A stretch of DNA of 52,845 bases from Clostridiaceae bacterium (GTDB lineage: Bacteria; Bacillota; Clostridia; Peptostreptococcales; Tindalliaceae). The notes below the pieces were generated by a model. That model worked only from the letters and a program-made list of their open reading frames with translations. It did no database searches and had not been told where the DNA came from. Shown piece by piece: positions 38,700 to 47,945 of this stretch. The position numbers were made by a program, and so were the translations under genes. Within the stretch, counting starts at the first letter, position 1. Every line of letters starts with the position of its first letter. The stretch is from assembly GCA_024635995.1 (NCBI GenBank), contig JAGXHW010000035.1:1-52845 (forward strand). The letters are read 5' to 3'.

Positions 38700-38975
38700 A
38701 CAAGTGAATACACTGCAAGAATAGAGGCTGCACCGCGAATGAGTCGCGTCCAGATACCAAGGGAGGGTTTTCCCAATGCTGGATGCAAAAGGTCAAGGTG
38801 CCGAAGAGAACGGAAGAATCCCTTTCCGGGCTTTGGGGGTGCGGATGAAAAATCCGGCCACTGTCATGGGTTTCCCGTGGAGAGCTATTCGCCTATGAAA
38901 TATGGCAGGAACTAGCAACAACTGGTCCTGTATTTCTATTGCGCTACACTCCCGGGAATACCGGGAGTTTTTTAG
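38700..38975 (+). promoter_or_regulatory. Lysine riboswitch (L box) with terminator
   Basis: L-box signatures are present in order: AGAGGCTGC (38723-38731), GGTGCCGAAGAG, and ACTGTCATGGG...CCGTGGAGAGCTAT (about 38860-38888). The closing stem P1 is GAATAG (38719-38724) with CTATTC (38885-38890). The expression platform is a strong terminator, ACTCCCGG/CCGGGAGT plus six Ts (38948-38973), and AACTA/TAGTT segments could form the alternative pairing. Lysine binding should terminate transcription ahead of asd. Confidence 0.87.
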
Positions 38976-39026
38976 TTGTTGAACGATTTACAAGACATAG
39001 ATGTAAACATAGAGGAGGCTTCTATC

Positions 39027-40031
39027 ATGGGTTTAAATGTTGGAGTAGTTGGAGCAACAGGTGCGGTGGGTCGCAACATGCTATCCATATTGGATGAAAG
39101 GAATGTGAATATTAAAAGCCTGCGTTGCTTTGCGTCTGAAAGAACTGCAGGGCATCTTCTGGAGTGGAAAGGAAAAGAGATTACCGTAGAATTGTTAACG
39201 GAAGAAGTTATGAAAGAGTCCTTTGACTACCTGCTATTTTCTGCAGGCGGAAATGTATCTGAAAAATTCGCAGCCATCGCTGCGCAGGCCGGGAACACTG
39301 TTATTGATAATTCCTCTACCTGGCGGATGACAGAAGGGATTCCCCTGGCGGTGCCAGAGGTGAACCCTCATGTATTGAAAAACTATACAGGCATCGTCGC
39401 CAACCCAAATTGTTCCACCATCCAGATGGTGGTAGCCCTGGCACCACTGCATAAGCAATATGGTATTAAACGCATTGTGGTGTCCACTTACCAGGCAGTG
39501 TCCGGCAGCGGTCACAAAGCAATCGTGGAACTGGGGAACCAGCTGAACGATCCTGACAGCGTGCCCAAAGTTTACCCCAAACGAATTGCAGGCAACTGCC
39601 TTCCCCACATCGATGTGTTCAACGAAAACGGATTTACCAAAGAAGAGTTGAAAATGGTTTATGAAACCCAGAAAATTCTGGAGGATGACACCATTGAAGT
39701 AAATGCTACAGCTGTGCGTGTACCTGTGTTTTACAGTCACAGCGAATCGGTGACAGTGACATTCCACCGACAGCCAGAATTGTCTCAGATAAGAGAGTTG
39801 CTGATACAGGCTCCGGGTGTGGTGGTGATGGATGATCCCGCCAACCTTGAATACCCCACCCCGCTGATGGCGGCTGGAAAAGATGACACTTTTGTGGGAC
39901 GTCTGCGCAGTGATATGTTTGACCCTTTTACGTTGTCAATGTGGGTAGTGTCAGATAACCTGCGAAAAGGTGCAGCCACCAACGCAGTCCAGATTCTGGA
40001 AAAAATGGAAGAGCAGAAACTGGAAGATTAA
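39027..40031 (+). CDS. asd: Aspartate-semialdehyde dehydrogenase
   Basis: NADPH-dependent second step of the aspartate pathway. 334 residues from ATG 39027, which has AGAGGAGG upstream; the longer frame begins in the riboswitch terminator. Motifs: VVGATGAVGRNML, catalytic cysteine in VANPNCSTIQMV, and the substrate region SGSGHKAI. First gene after the lysine riboswitch. Confidence 0.96.
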   Translation: MGLNVGVVGATGAVGRNMLSILDERNVNIKSLRCFASERTAGHLLEWKGKEITVELLTEEVMKESFDYLLFSAGGNVSEKFAAIAAQAGNTVIDNSSTWRMTEGIPLAVPEVNPHVLKNYTGIVANPNCSTIQMVVALAPLHKQYGIKRIVVSTYQAVSGSGHKAIVELGNQLNDPDSVPKVYPKRIAGNCLPHIDVFNENGFTKEELKMVYETQKILEDDTIEVNATAVRVPVFYSHSESVTVTFHRQPELSQIRELLIQAPGVVVMDDPANLEYPTPLMAAGKDDTFVGRLRSDMFDPFTLSMWVVSDNLRKGAATNAVQILEKMEEQKLED

Positions 40032-40059
40032 ACCAATAATGTTGGGAGGATGATGGAAT

Positions 40060-40935
40060 ATGTTTAAAGGAACCGGGGTGGCAATTGTCACACCCTTCAA
40101 AAATGATGCTGTGGATTTGGATGCCTACAGCAAACTCATGGATTTTCAAATAGACAATGGCATACAATGCATGGTAACCCTGGGAACCACTGGAGAAGCC
40201 TCGGTACTGACAGAAGAAGAGCGGAACCAGGTGATCACACTGACAGTGGAAAAATGTATGGGTCGGGTTCCTGTGGTGGTGGGCATTGGCAGCAACAACA
40301 CCGCCATTGCCAAAAAATATTCTCAAACCGCCCAATCCCTGGGAGCTGATGGGGTGCTGCTGGTAACACCTTATTACAACAAATGCACCCAAAAGGGACT
40401 GGTGGAACATTTTAAAGTTGTAGCGGAAGCCACTAATCTGCCTGTGATTGCCTACAATGTACCTGGCCGTACCGGGGTCAACATTGAACCAACCACAGTG
40501 GCTCAACTGGCTGCCATTGGTAATGTAGTAGGCATTAAGGAAGCCAGTGGCAATCTCTCGCAGATCCTGGAAATTAAACGTTTGGTACCTGAGGATTTTA
40601 TGATCTGGTCTGGCAACGATGACAACATTTTACCCATTTATTCTGTCGGTGGCCATGGGGTTATCTCAGTTATGGGCAACATGATTCCAGCAGAAACGCA
40701 GGCCATATGCCAGGCGTTTATGGAGGGCCGCATACAGGAAGCCATCGATCTGCAACTGAAAACCAAAAAGCTGTTTAACCTATTGTTCAGTGAAGTCAAC
40801 CCTATCCCCATCAAAGCCGCCCTGGCCATGATGGGCATGATCGAAAACGAACTGCGCCTGCCCCTAACCCCGATGGATGAGGGTAAAAAGGCAGAACTTA
40901 AAAAGGAAATGGTGAACCTAGGCATACTGTCCTAA
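40060..40935 (+). CDS. dapA: 4-hydroxy-tetrahydrodipicolinate synthase
   Basis: Condenses pyruvate and aspartate semialdehyde. 291-residue TIM barrel with GTTGEASVLTEEE, YYNKCTQKGL (catalytic Tyr), the Schiff-base lysine in VVGIKEASGNL and YNVPGRTGVN. Position 2 of the riboswitch operon. Confidence 0.97.
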   Translation: MFKGTGVAIVTPFKNDAVDLDAYSKLMDFQIDNGIQCMVTLGTTGEASVLTEEERNQVITLTVEKCMGRVPVVVGIGSNNTAIAKKYSQTAQSLGADGVLLVTPYYNKCTQKGLVEHFKVVAEATNLPVIAYNVPGRTGVNIEPTTVAQLAAIGNVVGIKEASGNLSQILEIKRLVPEDFMIWSGNDDNILPIYSVGGHGVISVMGNMIPAETQAICQAFMEGRIQEAIDLQLKTKKLFNLLFSEVNPIPIKAALAMMGMIENELRLPLTPMDEGKKAELKKEMVNLGILS

Positions 40936-40978
40936 GGAACGGGATGGCTATTGATGCGATAAAAAAGGAGTGAATGTT

Positions 40979-41704
40979 ATGAACCTGTTGGTTTGGGGCA
41001 AAAACGGCAAAATGGGACGCATGCTCATCGCCATGGCCAAGGAAGATCCTTATTGGTCTAAAGTGCAGGGGATTGGATCCCATGAAGATGAAGAATCCTG
41101 GAGCATCAAACCGGACGTGGTGGTGGATTTTTCTCACCAGAAATCACTGGATCGGTTGCTTCAGTTCTGTTTGAAACGAAAATGCCCGTTGGTCATTGGC
41201 ACCACTGGTTATGATGATGAACAGATTCAACAAATAAAAAAAACAGCAGAGGAAATTCCCCTGGTTTTTTCAGCCAACATGTCCCTGGGTATGAACCTGC
41301 TTTTCTCACTGGTGAAGGATGCGGCAGTGATCCTAAAAGATTCCGTTGATATTGAAGTGGTGGAAGCCCACCACAATCGAAAAATAGATGCACCTTCAGG
41401 CAGTGCCCGCAGTATTGTGGAAGCCATTGAAGAAGGTTTGGGAGAAGAACGAAACAAAGTCTACGGCCGAGTGGGGGAGGCCCCCCGGCAAAAGGGTGAG
41501 ATTGGCATTCACAGCATCCGCGGCGGCAACATCATTGGCAGGCATGAAGCCTGGTTTATCCACGACCTGGAAAGCATCACCCTGGTGCATGAGGCAAACG
41601 ACCGGTCTGTGTTTGCCAAGGGAGCCTTGGAAGCGGCTAAGTTTGCCGCCCAGGTACAGCCTGGCAGTTACGACATGACCCATGTTTTGGGGTTAAAAAA
41701 ATAG
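40979..41704 (+). CDS. dapB: 4-hydroxy-tetrahydrodipicolinate reductase
   Basis: 241-residue reductase. N-terminal LLVWGKNGKMGRML is a variant of the usual GxxGxMG nucleotide motif; VDFSHQ, GTTGYDDEQ, the catalytic EAHHNRKIDAPSGSA and GGNIIGRHE segments are all present. ATG 40979 is eight bases after AAAGGAG; the GTG at 40970 lies inside the site. Confidence 0.95.
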   Translation: MNLLVWGKNGKMGRMLIAMAKEDPYWSKVQGIGSHEDEESWSIKPDVVVDFSHQKSLDRLLQFCLKRKCPLVIGTTGYDDEQIQQIKKTAEEIPLVFSANMSLGMNLLFSLVKDAAVILKDSVDIEVVEAHHNRKIDAPSGSARSIVEAIEEGLGEERNKVYGRVGEAPRQKGEIGIHSIRGGNIIGRHEAWFIHDLESITLVHEANDRSVFAKGALEAAKFAAQVQPGSYDMTHVLGLKK

Positions 41705-41728
41705 GCAGAAGTATGAGGAGGCATATCA

Positions 41729-42442
41729 TTGGAAGCACAGCAAATCATTCAATACATTCATGACAGTGTTAAAAAAACACCTGTTAAGGTGTATATAAAG
41801 GGCGAACTCACCGCCATCGATTGGAGTGGTTTTCCCGGCAAGGCATTTATCAGTGGTAATACCGGGATTCTTTTTGGCAACTGGAAACCAGTGGAGTCTT
41901 TTTTAACAGAACAGGGCAATGTCGTTGAAGATATGGTGGTGGAAAACGACCGGAACATGTCAGGCATCCCGTTGCTTGAAACCAAGGGGCTTAATGCCCG
42001 CATTGAGCCTGGGTCTTTTATACGGGAAAAGGTTGAAATTGGAGATAACGCTATTATCATGATGGGGGCTGTGATCAATATCGGCGCGATGATTGGTGAA
42101 GGCACCATGATCGATATGAACGCTGTGGTAGGTGGCAGGGGCATCATTGGTAAGAACTGCCATGTGGGAGCAGGCGCTGTTATTGCTGGAGTGGTGGAAC
42201 CGGCATCAGCCACCCCGGTAATTGTGGAAGACAATGTGTTAATCGGTGCCAATGCAGTGGTATTGGAAGGGGTACGAATCGGAAAAGGTTCAGTGGTCGC
42301 AGCGGGAGCTATCGTTACGGAAGATGTGCCAGCCAACGTGGTGGTAGCAGGTACCCCGGCCAGGGTCATCAAGAACATTGATGAAAAAACAAAATCTAAA
42401 ACAGGCCTGGTGGACGCTCTCCGTCAGTTGAACGAAGAATAG
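41729..42442 (+). CDS. dapH: Tetrahydrodipicolinate N-acetyltransferase
   Basis: Left-handed beta-helix acetyltransferase that marks the acetylated DAP branch of lysine synthesis. 237 residues; hexapeptide repeats are evident from about residue 85 ([29 protein letters not shown]) to 200, with [22 protein letters not shown] start after GAGGAGG. The branch's later aminotransferase, deacetylase and epimerase genes are not in this window. Confidence 0.95.
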   Translation: MEAQQIIQYIHDSVKKTPVKVYIKGELTAIDWSGFPGKAFISGNTGILFGNWKPVESFLTEQGNVVEDMVVENDRNMSGIPLLETKGLNARIEPGSFIREKVEIGDNAIIMMGAVINIGAMIGEGTMIDMNAVVGGRGIIGKNCHVGAGAVIAGVVEPASATPVIVEDNVLIGANAVVLEGVRIGKGSVVAAGAIVTEDVPANVVVAGTPARVIKNIDEKTKSKTGLVDALRQLNEE

Positions 42443-42444
42443 CC

Positions 42445-43677
42445 ATGGGTATCATTGTACAGAAATATGGAGGCACCTCTGTTGGCACACCAGAGAGGAT
42501 CCGTCTGGTAGCTGAGAAAATCATTAAACGGCAACGTGAAGGCAATCAAATGGTTATCATTGTGTCTGCCATGGGAAAAAGTACAGACAGCCTGATTCAA
42601 TTGGCCAGGGAAGTCACCTCCAACCCTGACCCCAGGGAAATGGACATGCTGCTGACCACGGGAGAACAAGTGAGCATCTCACTACTGGCCATGGCTCTCA
42701 TGGACAAGGGTGCGGATGCTGTTTCCTTTACCGGTCCTCAACTGGGCATCCAAACCACCGCCTTTCATCAAAAAGCACGGATTCTGGACATTGACGTGAG
42801 CCGTATCCACCAGGCATTGTCCAAGGATAAAATCGTTGTGGTGGCAGGTTTTCAGGGCGTGTCGGAAAACCAGGAAATAACCACACTGGGACGTGGTGGC
42901 AGCGATACTTCAGCGGTGGCACTGGCAGCCAAATTAAGGGCTGAATGCGAAATTTATACAGACGTTGATGGTATTTACACCATGGATCCCCGAAAACTGC
43001 ACGGTGCGAAAAAACTGGAAACCATCAGTTCAGAAGAGATGATGGAAATGGCCAGCCTGGGGGCTGGGGTATTACACCATCGGTCAGTGGAACTGGCGCA
43101 TAAATTTGGGGTGCCTCTTTACGTAGCCTCCACATTCAGCGGACAATCGGGTACCCGGATTGTCATAGGAGGGAATGGAAAAATGGAAGACAGCTTAATC
43201 ACAGGAATGACATCCAGTCACTCCGATGTGCAGGTTATTCTCATGAACCTACCGGTAGGCATGAAAAGCCTGCGCCGTATCTTTGATGAAATGGGAGACA
43301 AAGAAGTGAACGTGGACATGATTTCACAGATGATGAATGGTGATAAACGTATGCACATTAGTTTCACCATACCCCGGGAAGACGCTCATGTAGCCAGGGA
43401 GTTGATGGATACCTGGCTCCAGGAAGACGACGCTATCCACTGGAGTATCAATGAAGACATTGTGAAAATGTCCATTGTGGGCATGGGCATGCGCACCCAC
43501 TCCGGCGTGGCCGGCAAGGTGTTTGACCTGCTGGAGCAAGAGGATATTGAAGTAAAAATGATCACCACATCCGAAATCAATATCTCTTGGGTCATGTCAT
43601 CGGCAGATGAAGAAAAGGCTATACAGGTCATTGGCGATGGCTTTGATTTGACGGAAAAGGAAATAGAGAGAGAGTAA
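42445..43677 (+). CDS. lysC: Aspartate kinase
   Basis: First enzyme of the aspartate pathway, 410 residues, placed last in its operon. Kinase motifs IVQKYGGTSVGTPERI, TTGEQVSISLLAMAL, GRGGSDTSAVALAA and DVDGIYTMDPR, then two ACT domains (about 265-400). The start is two bases after the dapH stop with no independent Shine-Dalgarno, so translation is probably coupled. Riboswitch control suggests the lysine-regulated isozyme. Confidence 0.96.
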   Translation: MGIIVQKYGGTSVGTPERIRLVAEKIIKRQREGNQMVIIVSAMGKSTDSLIQLAREVTSNPDPREMDMLLTTGEQVSISLLAMALMDKGADAVSFTGPQLGIQTTAFHQKARILDIDVSRIHQALSKDKIVVVAGFQGVSENQEITTLGRGGSDTSAVALAAKLRAECEIYTDVDGIYTMDPRKLHGAKKLETISSEEMMEMASLGAGVLHHRSVELAHKFGVPLYVASTFSGQSGTRIVIGGNGKMEDSLITGMTSSHSDVQVILMNLPVGMKSLRRIFDEMGDKEVNVDMISQMMNGDKRMHISFTIPREDAHVARELMDTWLQEDDAIHWSINEDIVKMSIVGMGMRTHSGVAGKVFDLLEQEDIEVKMITTSEINISWVMSSADEEKAIQVIGDGFDLTEKEIERE

Positions 43678-43693
43678 AAAATGCCTATAAAAA

Positions 43694-43727
43694 CCCTCTC
43701 CCAGACTGGGAGAGGGCAGGGTGAGGG
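43694..43727. repeat. Palindromic repeat CCCTCTCCC/GGGAGAGGG with GGGTGAGGG tail
   Basis: CCCTCTCCCAG (43694-43704) and CTGGGAGAGGG (43706-43716) form a near-perfect palindrome, followed by CAGGGTGAGGG. This sequence type is a dispersed repeat seen in many bacterial genomes. It sits between convergent lysC and nqrF and may act as terminator for both. A related copy is at 13788. Confidence 0.75.
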
Positions 43728-43734
43728 TCGTCGC

Positions 43735-44835
43735 CTAACCAAACTCGTCGTAAAAAATCTTTTCCTCCGGAACTTTCTTTTTTTTCAATTCTCCCACAGC
43801 CGATTCAATCATCACAGGGCTGCCACACATGTAGGCTTCCTGCTCCACGCCTTCCTCAATGTATTTCTCAATGGAGTCGGTAACCCTGCCGCGGTCACCT
43901 TTCCAGCCGGAATCCTCTGGCTCACGGGAAAGCACAGGTCTGAAATTGAAGTTAGGAATGGTTTTTTCAAACTCATACATTTCGTCAGCACACACCAAAT
44001 CTTTTTGGGTACGCGCGCCGAAAAAGAAAGTGGCTTTTCGTTCAAGCTGCTGGTCTTTCATCTGATACAAAATGCTTCGGATGGGTGCAATACCGGTACC
44101 AATGGCCACCATGATGATTTCGCAGTCTGAATCACGCAGGTAAAAATCGCCAAAAGGACCGTTAAAGGAAATCTCATCGCCTTTGGATAAATGCTGGTGC
44201 ACGTAAGTGGTAACCAAACCTTCCTCCACGTAACCAATAATCAATTCGATGGCATCTTTCTCCTGGGCAGACGAGGCCACTGAGTAAGCCCGATAAACTG
44301 ACTCAGGGTTACCAGGGTAGGGTGGCGCCAGTAGTTGGACATATTGACCTGCTTTAAATTCAATTTCCTGACCATCCGTGATCTTAAACCTCAGAAGCTT
44401 AATAGTGTCTGTTTCGTCTTTAATAAAATCAACCACTGCCTCGTATTTTTTAGCGTTCAGTAAATCTTCTGGAATACTCAACTGCATGTCTTGCTTTACC
44501 TTCACCTGGCAGGAGAGACGCATGTTATCCTCCAATTCTTCCTTGGTGAAAAAAGGTGTCTCGGTTGGCAGTATGGGACCACCGCCTTCAAGTATTTTAC
44601 AGGTGCAAAGTCCACAAGTACCTTTTCCACCACAGGCGGAAGGTAAGTATATTTCCATCTCATTCAGGGAGGACAGCAATGTGCTCCCGCCGTCCACCAC
44701 CATTTCCTTATCGTTGTTTATCACTATTTTACATTCGCCATAATTGGCAATATACAGGTTGGCCAACGTTAACGCCAGGGCTAGAATTCCTGCAATTGCT
44801 GACATGATAAAAACAGTTTGCAATATTACTGCCAT
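43735..44835 (-). CDS. nqrF: Na+-translocating NADH:quinone oxidoreductase subunit F
   Basis: NADH-oxidising subunit, 366 residues. One N-terminal membrane helix (about 5-30), a 2Fe-2S ferredoxin domain with C68, C74, C77 and C109 (SACGGKGTCGLC and LSCQ), then a ferredoxin-NADP reductase-like module with the FAD motif RAYSVAS and NADH-binding GTGIAPIRS and ends with FYDEFG. Electrons would pass from NADH through FAD and 2Fe-2S to the membrane subunits. Last gene of nqrBCDEF. Confidence 0.95.
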   Translation of the reverse strand: MAVILQTVFIMSAIAGILALALTLANLYIANYGECKIVINNDKEMVVDGGSTLLSSLNEMEIYLPSACGGKGTCGLCTCKILEGGGPILPTETPFFTKEELEDNMRLSCQVKVKQDMQLSIPEDLLNAKKYEAVVDFIKDETDTIKLLRFKITDGQEIEFKAGQYVQLLAPPYPGNPESVYRAYSVASSAQEKDAIELIIGYVEEGLVTTYVHQHLSKGDEISFNGPFGDFYLRDSDCEIIMVAIGTGIAPIRSILYQMKDQQLERKATFFFGARTQKDLVCADEMYEFEKTIPNFNFRPVLSREPEDSGWKGDRGRVTDSIEKYIEEGVEQEAYMCGSPVMIESAVGELKKKKVPEEKIFYDEFG

Positions 44836-44848
44836 GGGAATTCCTCCT

Positions 44849-45439
44849 TTATTGTACGCTGACGATGCCTGAGAACCCGATGAAGGCCAGGGCCATTAAA
44901 CCGGTAATGATCAGGGTGATACCTGCCCCTTCAAGGCCTTTGGGAATGGGTGCGTTTTTGATTTTTTGCCGAATGCCTGCCAGGGCCACAATGGCCAGGG
45001 TCCACCCAATACCTGAACCAACACCGAAGGCAGCTGATTGAATCAATGAATACTGACGAATGATCATAAAAAGGGACACACCCAATATGGCACAGTTAAC
45101 TGTGATCAGGGGAAGAAAGATTCCCAGTGAGTAATAAAGGGTCGGAAGGTATCGTTCCACAATCATCTCCACCAACTGCACAAAGGCAGCGATGAGGATG
45201 ATGAACACAATAAACCGCAGGTATTCCAGGTTAAAGGGCACCAGTACGTAATGATAGATAAGGTAGTTAATAATGGAGGTGCCTGTCAATACAAAAGTGA
45301 CCGCCTGGCCCAGGCCCCATGCCGTTTTAATTTCTTTTGATACGGCGATAAAGGAACACATGCCCAGGAAATTGGCCAGAATCATGTTGTTGGTGAAGAT
45401 TGAAGCCATGAAAATGACAAAGGGGTTAATATCTGGCAT
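44849..45439 (-). CDS. nqrE: Na+-translocating NADH:quinone oxidoreductase subunit E
   Basis: 196-residue integral membrane protein with six helices and the two conserved half-channel cysteines in FLGMCSFIAVSK and ITVNCAILGVSLF, which hold the intramembrane iron centre with NqrD. Starts on the TAATG overlap with nqrD. Confidence 0.93.
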   Translation of the reverse strand: MPDINPFVIFMASIFTNNMILANFLGMCSFIAVSKEIKTAWGLGQAVTFVLTGTSIINYLIYHYVLVPFNLEYLRFIVFIILIAAFVQLVEMIVERYLPTLYYSLGIFLPLITVNCAILGVSLFMIIRQYSLIQSAAFGVGSGIGWTLAIVALAGIRQKIKNAPIPKGLEGAGITLIITGLMALAFIGFSGIVSVQ

Positions 45440-46068
45440 TAGTTTCCACCTCCCGCTGCGGGTGCTTTACCATCTTTGGTAGGAATATAGGTATTGGCCA
45501 ACCAGATGATGACGCCCAGCATGAAAAAGGCGCCGGGAGGCATGATCATAAAGACCCAGTTCACCCAGTTTTCACCCAATACATTTATACCGAATAGGCT
45601 GCCAAAGCCCAATAGCTCGCGGAAGAAGGCGATGACCAACAGCACAAGGGCATAGCCGCTACCTGAGGCAACACCATCAATGAAGGATGTGAAGGGTGGG
45701 TTATTCTGTGCAAAAACCTCGCATCGTCCCATGATGATACAGTTGGTGATAATCAGGCCAACATAGGGGCCCAAAGCTTCACTCATGGCCGGGAAGTAAG
45801 CCTTCAGTACAATATCCACAATGATGACGTAGGCCGAAATGATCAGGGTTTGTACCATCATACGAATGTGTTTGGGGGTGTACTTCCTCAAAATTGAGAC
45901 GGTCAGGCTGGACAGGGCTGTTACGAAAATCAAGCCCAAACCCATAAACACTGAGTTCATTAGTAGGTTTGTGACCGCCAGTGCAGAACAGATGCCCAGG
46001 ATTTGACGGAAAACCGGATTATCTTTAAAGACACCCAGGGAAAAGATATTTTTGATCGTATTAATCAT
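45439..46068 (-). CDS. nqrD: Na+-translocating NADH:quinone oxidoreductase subunit D
   Basis: 209-residue membrane subunit, inverted-topology homologue of NqrE, with cysteines in ILGICSALAVTN and IITNCIIMGRCE. The true start is the ATG at 46068, preceded by GGAGGAG inside nqrC; the frame continues 47 codons upstream only by chance. It overlaps the nqrC stop (ATGATTAA). Confidence 0.93.
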   Translation of the reverse strand: MINTIKNIFSLGVFKDNPVFRQILGICSALAVTNLLMNSVFMGLGLIFVTALSSLTVSILRKYTPKHIRMMVQTLIISAYVIIVDIVLKAYFPAMSEALGPYVGLIITNCIIMGRCEVFAQNNPPFTSFIDGVASGSGYALVLLVIAFFRELLGFGSLFGINVLGENWVNWVFMIMPPGAFFMLGVIIWLANTYIPTKDGKAPAAGGGN

Positions 46069-46678
46069 TGTTAAGCTCCTCCCTGGTTTCTGACATAAAT
46101 TCCTGCATGGTATTGTTGAAAATGTTTCTGACAGCGTTGGAAGTACCTGTGGCACCGGAAATGGCATCCACTTGACCACCCGGATTGGGATTGTAAGTAA
46201 GGAAATCACCGTCCGCTTCTGGATCTATCTCGATACCTCTGAACTGTTCTTTAAATTCAGGTTCATCGATACGGCCACCAAGACCGGGTGTTTCGCTGTG
46301 TGACAGAAAATCAATGCCCAGTACGGTTTCAAAATCCGGAGCAAGTGCTACAATACCCCGCAGTTCACCCCATAAAGCACCACCCACCATGGGAACAATG
46401 TACGCGTATAAGTTACCGTCTTCGTCATAGGCCTCATACAGCCTGTCGCCGTCTACCTGGATTTCCTCAACCCGTTCCTGGTACAAACGGTTGACGGTGG
46501 GGGCTTCAATGGTTTCGGGGGTCATGTTTAATACGTAAAGAAAAGAAAGTTGTTCAGACAGCTGTTCGTTAAGAGCGATCCGTTCCTCAGTGACAGCATT
46601 AATGCCAGCTAGGACAGCAGTGTAAACGATCGTAATCACCACCATGAATAGTATTGGTTTCATTGTGAATTTCTTCAT
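46061..46678 (-). CDS. nqrC: Na+-translocating NADH:quinone oxidoreductase subunit C
   Basis: 205-residue subunit with one N-terminal membrane helix and an FMN-binding domain. The covalent flavin attachment motif is DAISGATGTSNAV with T177 as the flavinylated residue, as in NqrC/RnfG. Overlaps nqrB by four bases at its start and nqrD by eight at its end. Confidence 0.93.
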   Translation of the reverse strand: MKKFTMKPILFMVVITIVYTAVLAGINAVTEERIALNEQLSEQLSFLYVLNMTPETIEAPTVNRLYQERVEEIQVDGDRLYEAYDEDGNLYAYIVPMVGGALWGELRGIVALAPDFETVLGIDFLSHSETPGLGGRIDEPEFKEQFRGIEIDPEADGDFLTYNPNPGGQVDAISGATGTSNAVRNIFNNTMQEFMSETREELNND

Positions 46679-47637
46679 GTGGTCACCTTCTTTCTCTGCG
46701 CTTTCAAATACTTAACGCCCTCATCCATGATGGGCACGAATGTGTTCATGATCAAAATGCCGAAGGAAGCAGCCTCAACAAAGATGCCAAAGTAACGGAT
46801 GGTAACAGTAATTATACCAATGAGAATACCATACACCCATTTGGCTTCTTTTTGCTTTGGTGCAGTGGTGGGCTCAGTGACAAAATAGATACACAGAAAG
46901 AAAAAAGCGCCGGTAAACATACCATAAAATGGGTTTGGCACATTTGAAACACCCATCAAGTTTAAAATGGATGTTAAACTAAGGAAACCAATCATGGGTG
47001 ACAACATCAAACGCCAGTCTGCTGCTTTTTTATATAACAGATAAGCTGCGCCAAGCAGCAGCAAGACAACACTGGTTTCACCCATGGAGCCGGGGATCTG
47101 CCCTATGATGACCTGGGCCATGGGCAGGGTTTCACCGTTCTGAAACATGTTTAATGGCGTTGCTTGGGTAAGGGCATCCAGGGGTGGGTGGATGTAGCGG
47201 ACAAAACCGCCGGGTAATGAGGTGGAAATGTTGTTCCAGGATGCAGTTAAGAACTCCGGGAAAGAAATAAAGATAAAAGTTCTGCCAACTATGGCGGGGT
47301 TAAAAACATTTCGTCCAAATCCACCAAAAACTTCTTTAGCGAAGACAACACCAAAAACAATACCAACAATGGCTATCCAGAAAGGGGTAGACACGGGTAA
47401 AGAAAGGGTGAACAGGACGCTGGTCACCAGCACAGCCTCTGTGACCTTTGCTTTTCGTTTCTTTGTGAATATGTACTCCGTCAAAGTGCCGGCAGCAATC
47501 ACCACTGCCATCAACACCAATACGCGCAGTCCAAAGAGATAAACGGCCCCCAGTGTAACAGGGATCAGGCTCATAAGTACCCGGCGCATAATCGGTTGGC
47601 GCTGAAACAAACCAGATGTTTTGTTTTGTGCAACCAT
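46675..47637 (-). CDS. nqrB: Na+-translocating NADH:quinone oxidoreductase subunit B
   Basis: Core membrane subunit, about 320 residues from ATG 47637, which lies eight bases after GGAGGTC. Multi-helix protein with GRNVFNPAIVGRTF and DALTQATPLNMF, T160 being the likely covalent FMN site. Shorter than the roughly 410-residue proteobacterial NqrB and nearer RnfD length, but the neighbouring NqrF shows the complex is Nqr-type. First gene of its operon; no nqrA lies upstream. Confidence 0.92.
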   Translation of the reverse strand: MVAQNKTSGLFQRQPIMRRVLMSLIPVTLGAVYLFGLRVLVLMAVVIAAGTLTEYIFTKKRKAKVTEAVLVTSVLFTLSLPVSTPFWIAIVGIVFGVVFAKEVFGGFGRNVFNPAIVGRTFIFISFPEFLTASWNNISTSLPGGFVRYIHPPLDALTQATPLNMFQNGETLPMAQVIIGQIPGSMGETSVVLLLLGAAYLLYKKAADWRLMLSPMIGFLSLTSILNLMGVSNVPNPFYGMFTGAFFFLCIYFVTEPTTAPKQKEAKWVYGILIGIITVTIRYFGIFVEAASFGILIMNTFVPIMDEGVKYLKAQRKKVTT

Positions 47638-47744
47638 ATGCATGACCTCCATTGAGATAGATAAAATCATTCCATAATTACCCGTTCCGATATTCAATAA
47701 ACCATTATTCAAAAAGGTTTACCTTGCATGGGCTGAACAAATAA

Positions 47745-47776
47745 AATGATTTACTCTAATGATTTACTCTAATGAT
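47745..47776. repeat. Tandem 13-bp direct repeat upstream of nqrB
   Basis: AATGATTTACTCT occurs at 47745-47757 and 47758-47770, with a partial third copy (AATGAT) to 47776. It lies about 110 bases upstream of nqrB on the minus strand and just ahead of the promoter-like TTGACA at 47790 on the plus strand, so it could be a regulator site for either transcript. Confidence 0.7.
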
Positions 47777-47867
47777 ACATGGAAAACCATTGACAAGCAA
47801 CAGTGCATCCTGAAATATATGATACGAAAGCCCTCCCCCCCTAGGGGCGGAACTAAGGAGGAAAAAC

Positions 47868-47933
47868 ATGTCAACAACAAATTATTTTATTAAAAATGAT
47901 CACTTGATTGACTTGACGAAAGAATTCATTTAA
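47868..47933 (+). CDS. Possible 21-residue peptide of unknown function
   Basis: ATG with a near-ideal site (AAGGAGG eight to fourteen bases upstream) opens a 21-codon frame MSTTNYFIKNDHLIDLTKEFI. A GC-rich hairpin CCCC-CTA-GGGG-like element precedes the site (47831-47849), and a terminator-like hairpin follows at 47946. TTGACA at 47790 may start the transcript. Whether the peptide itself or a regulatory RNA is the product is unknown. Confidence 0.4.
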   Translation: MSTTNYFIKNDHLIDLTKEFI

Positions 47934-47945
47934 GAAAAGGTTTAT

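Noticed and set aside
41758-42378. 206-codon open frame antisense to dapH
   Set aside because: Low-complexity Thr/Ile/Pro composition arises from the reverse of the hexapeptide repeats; no start site.
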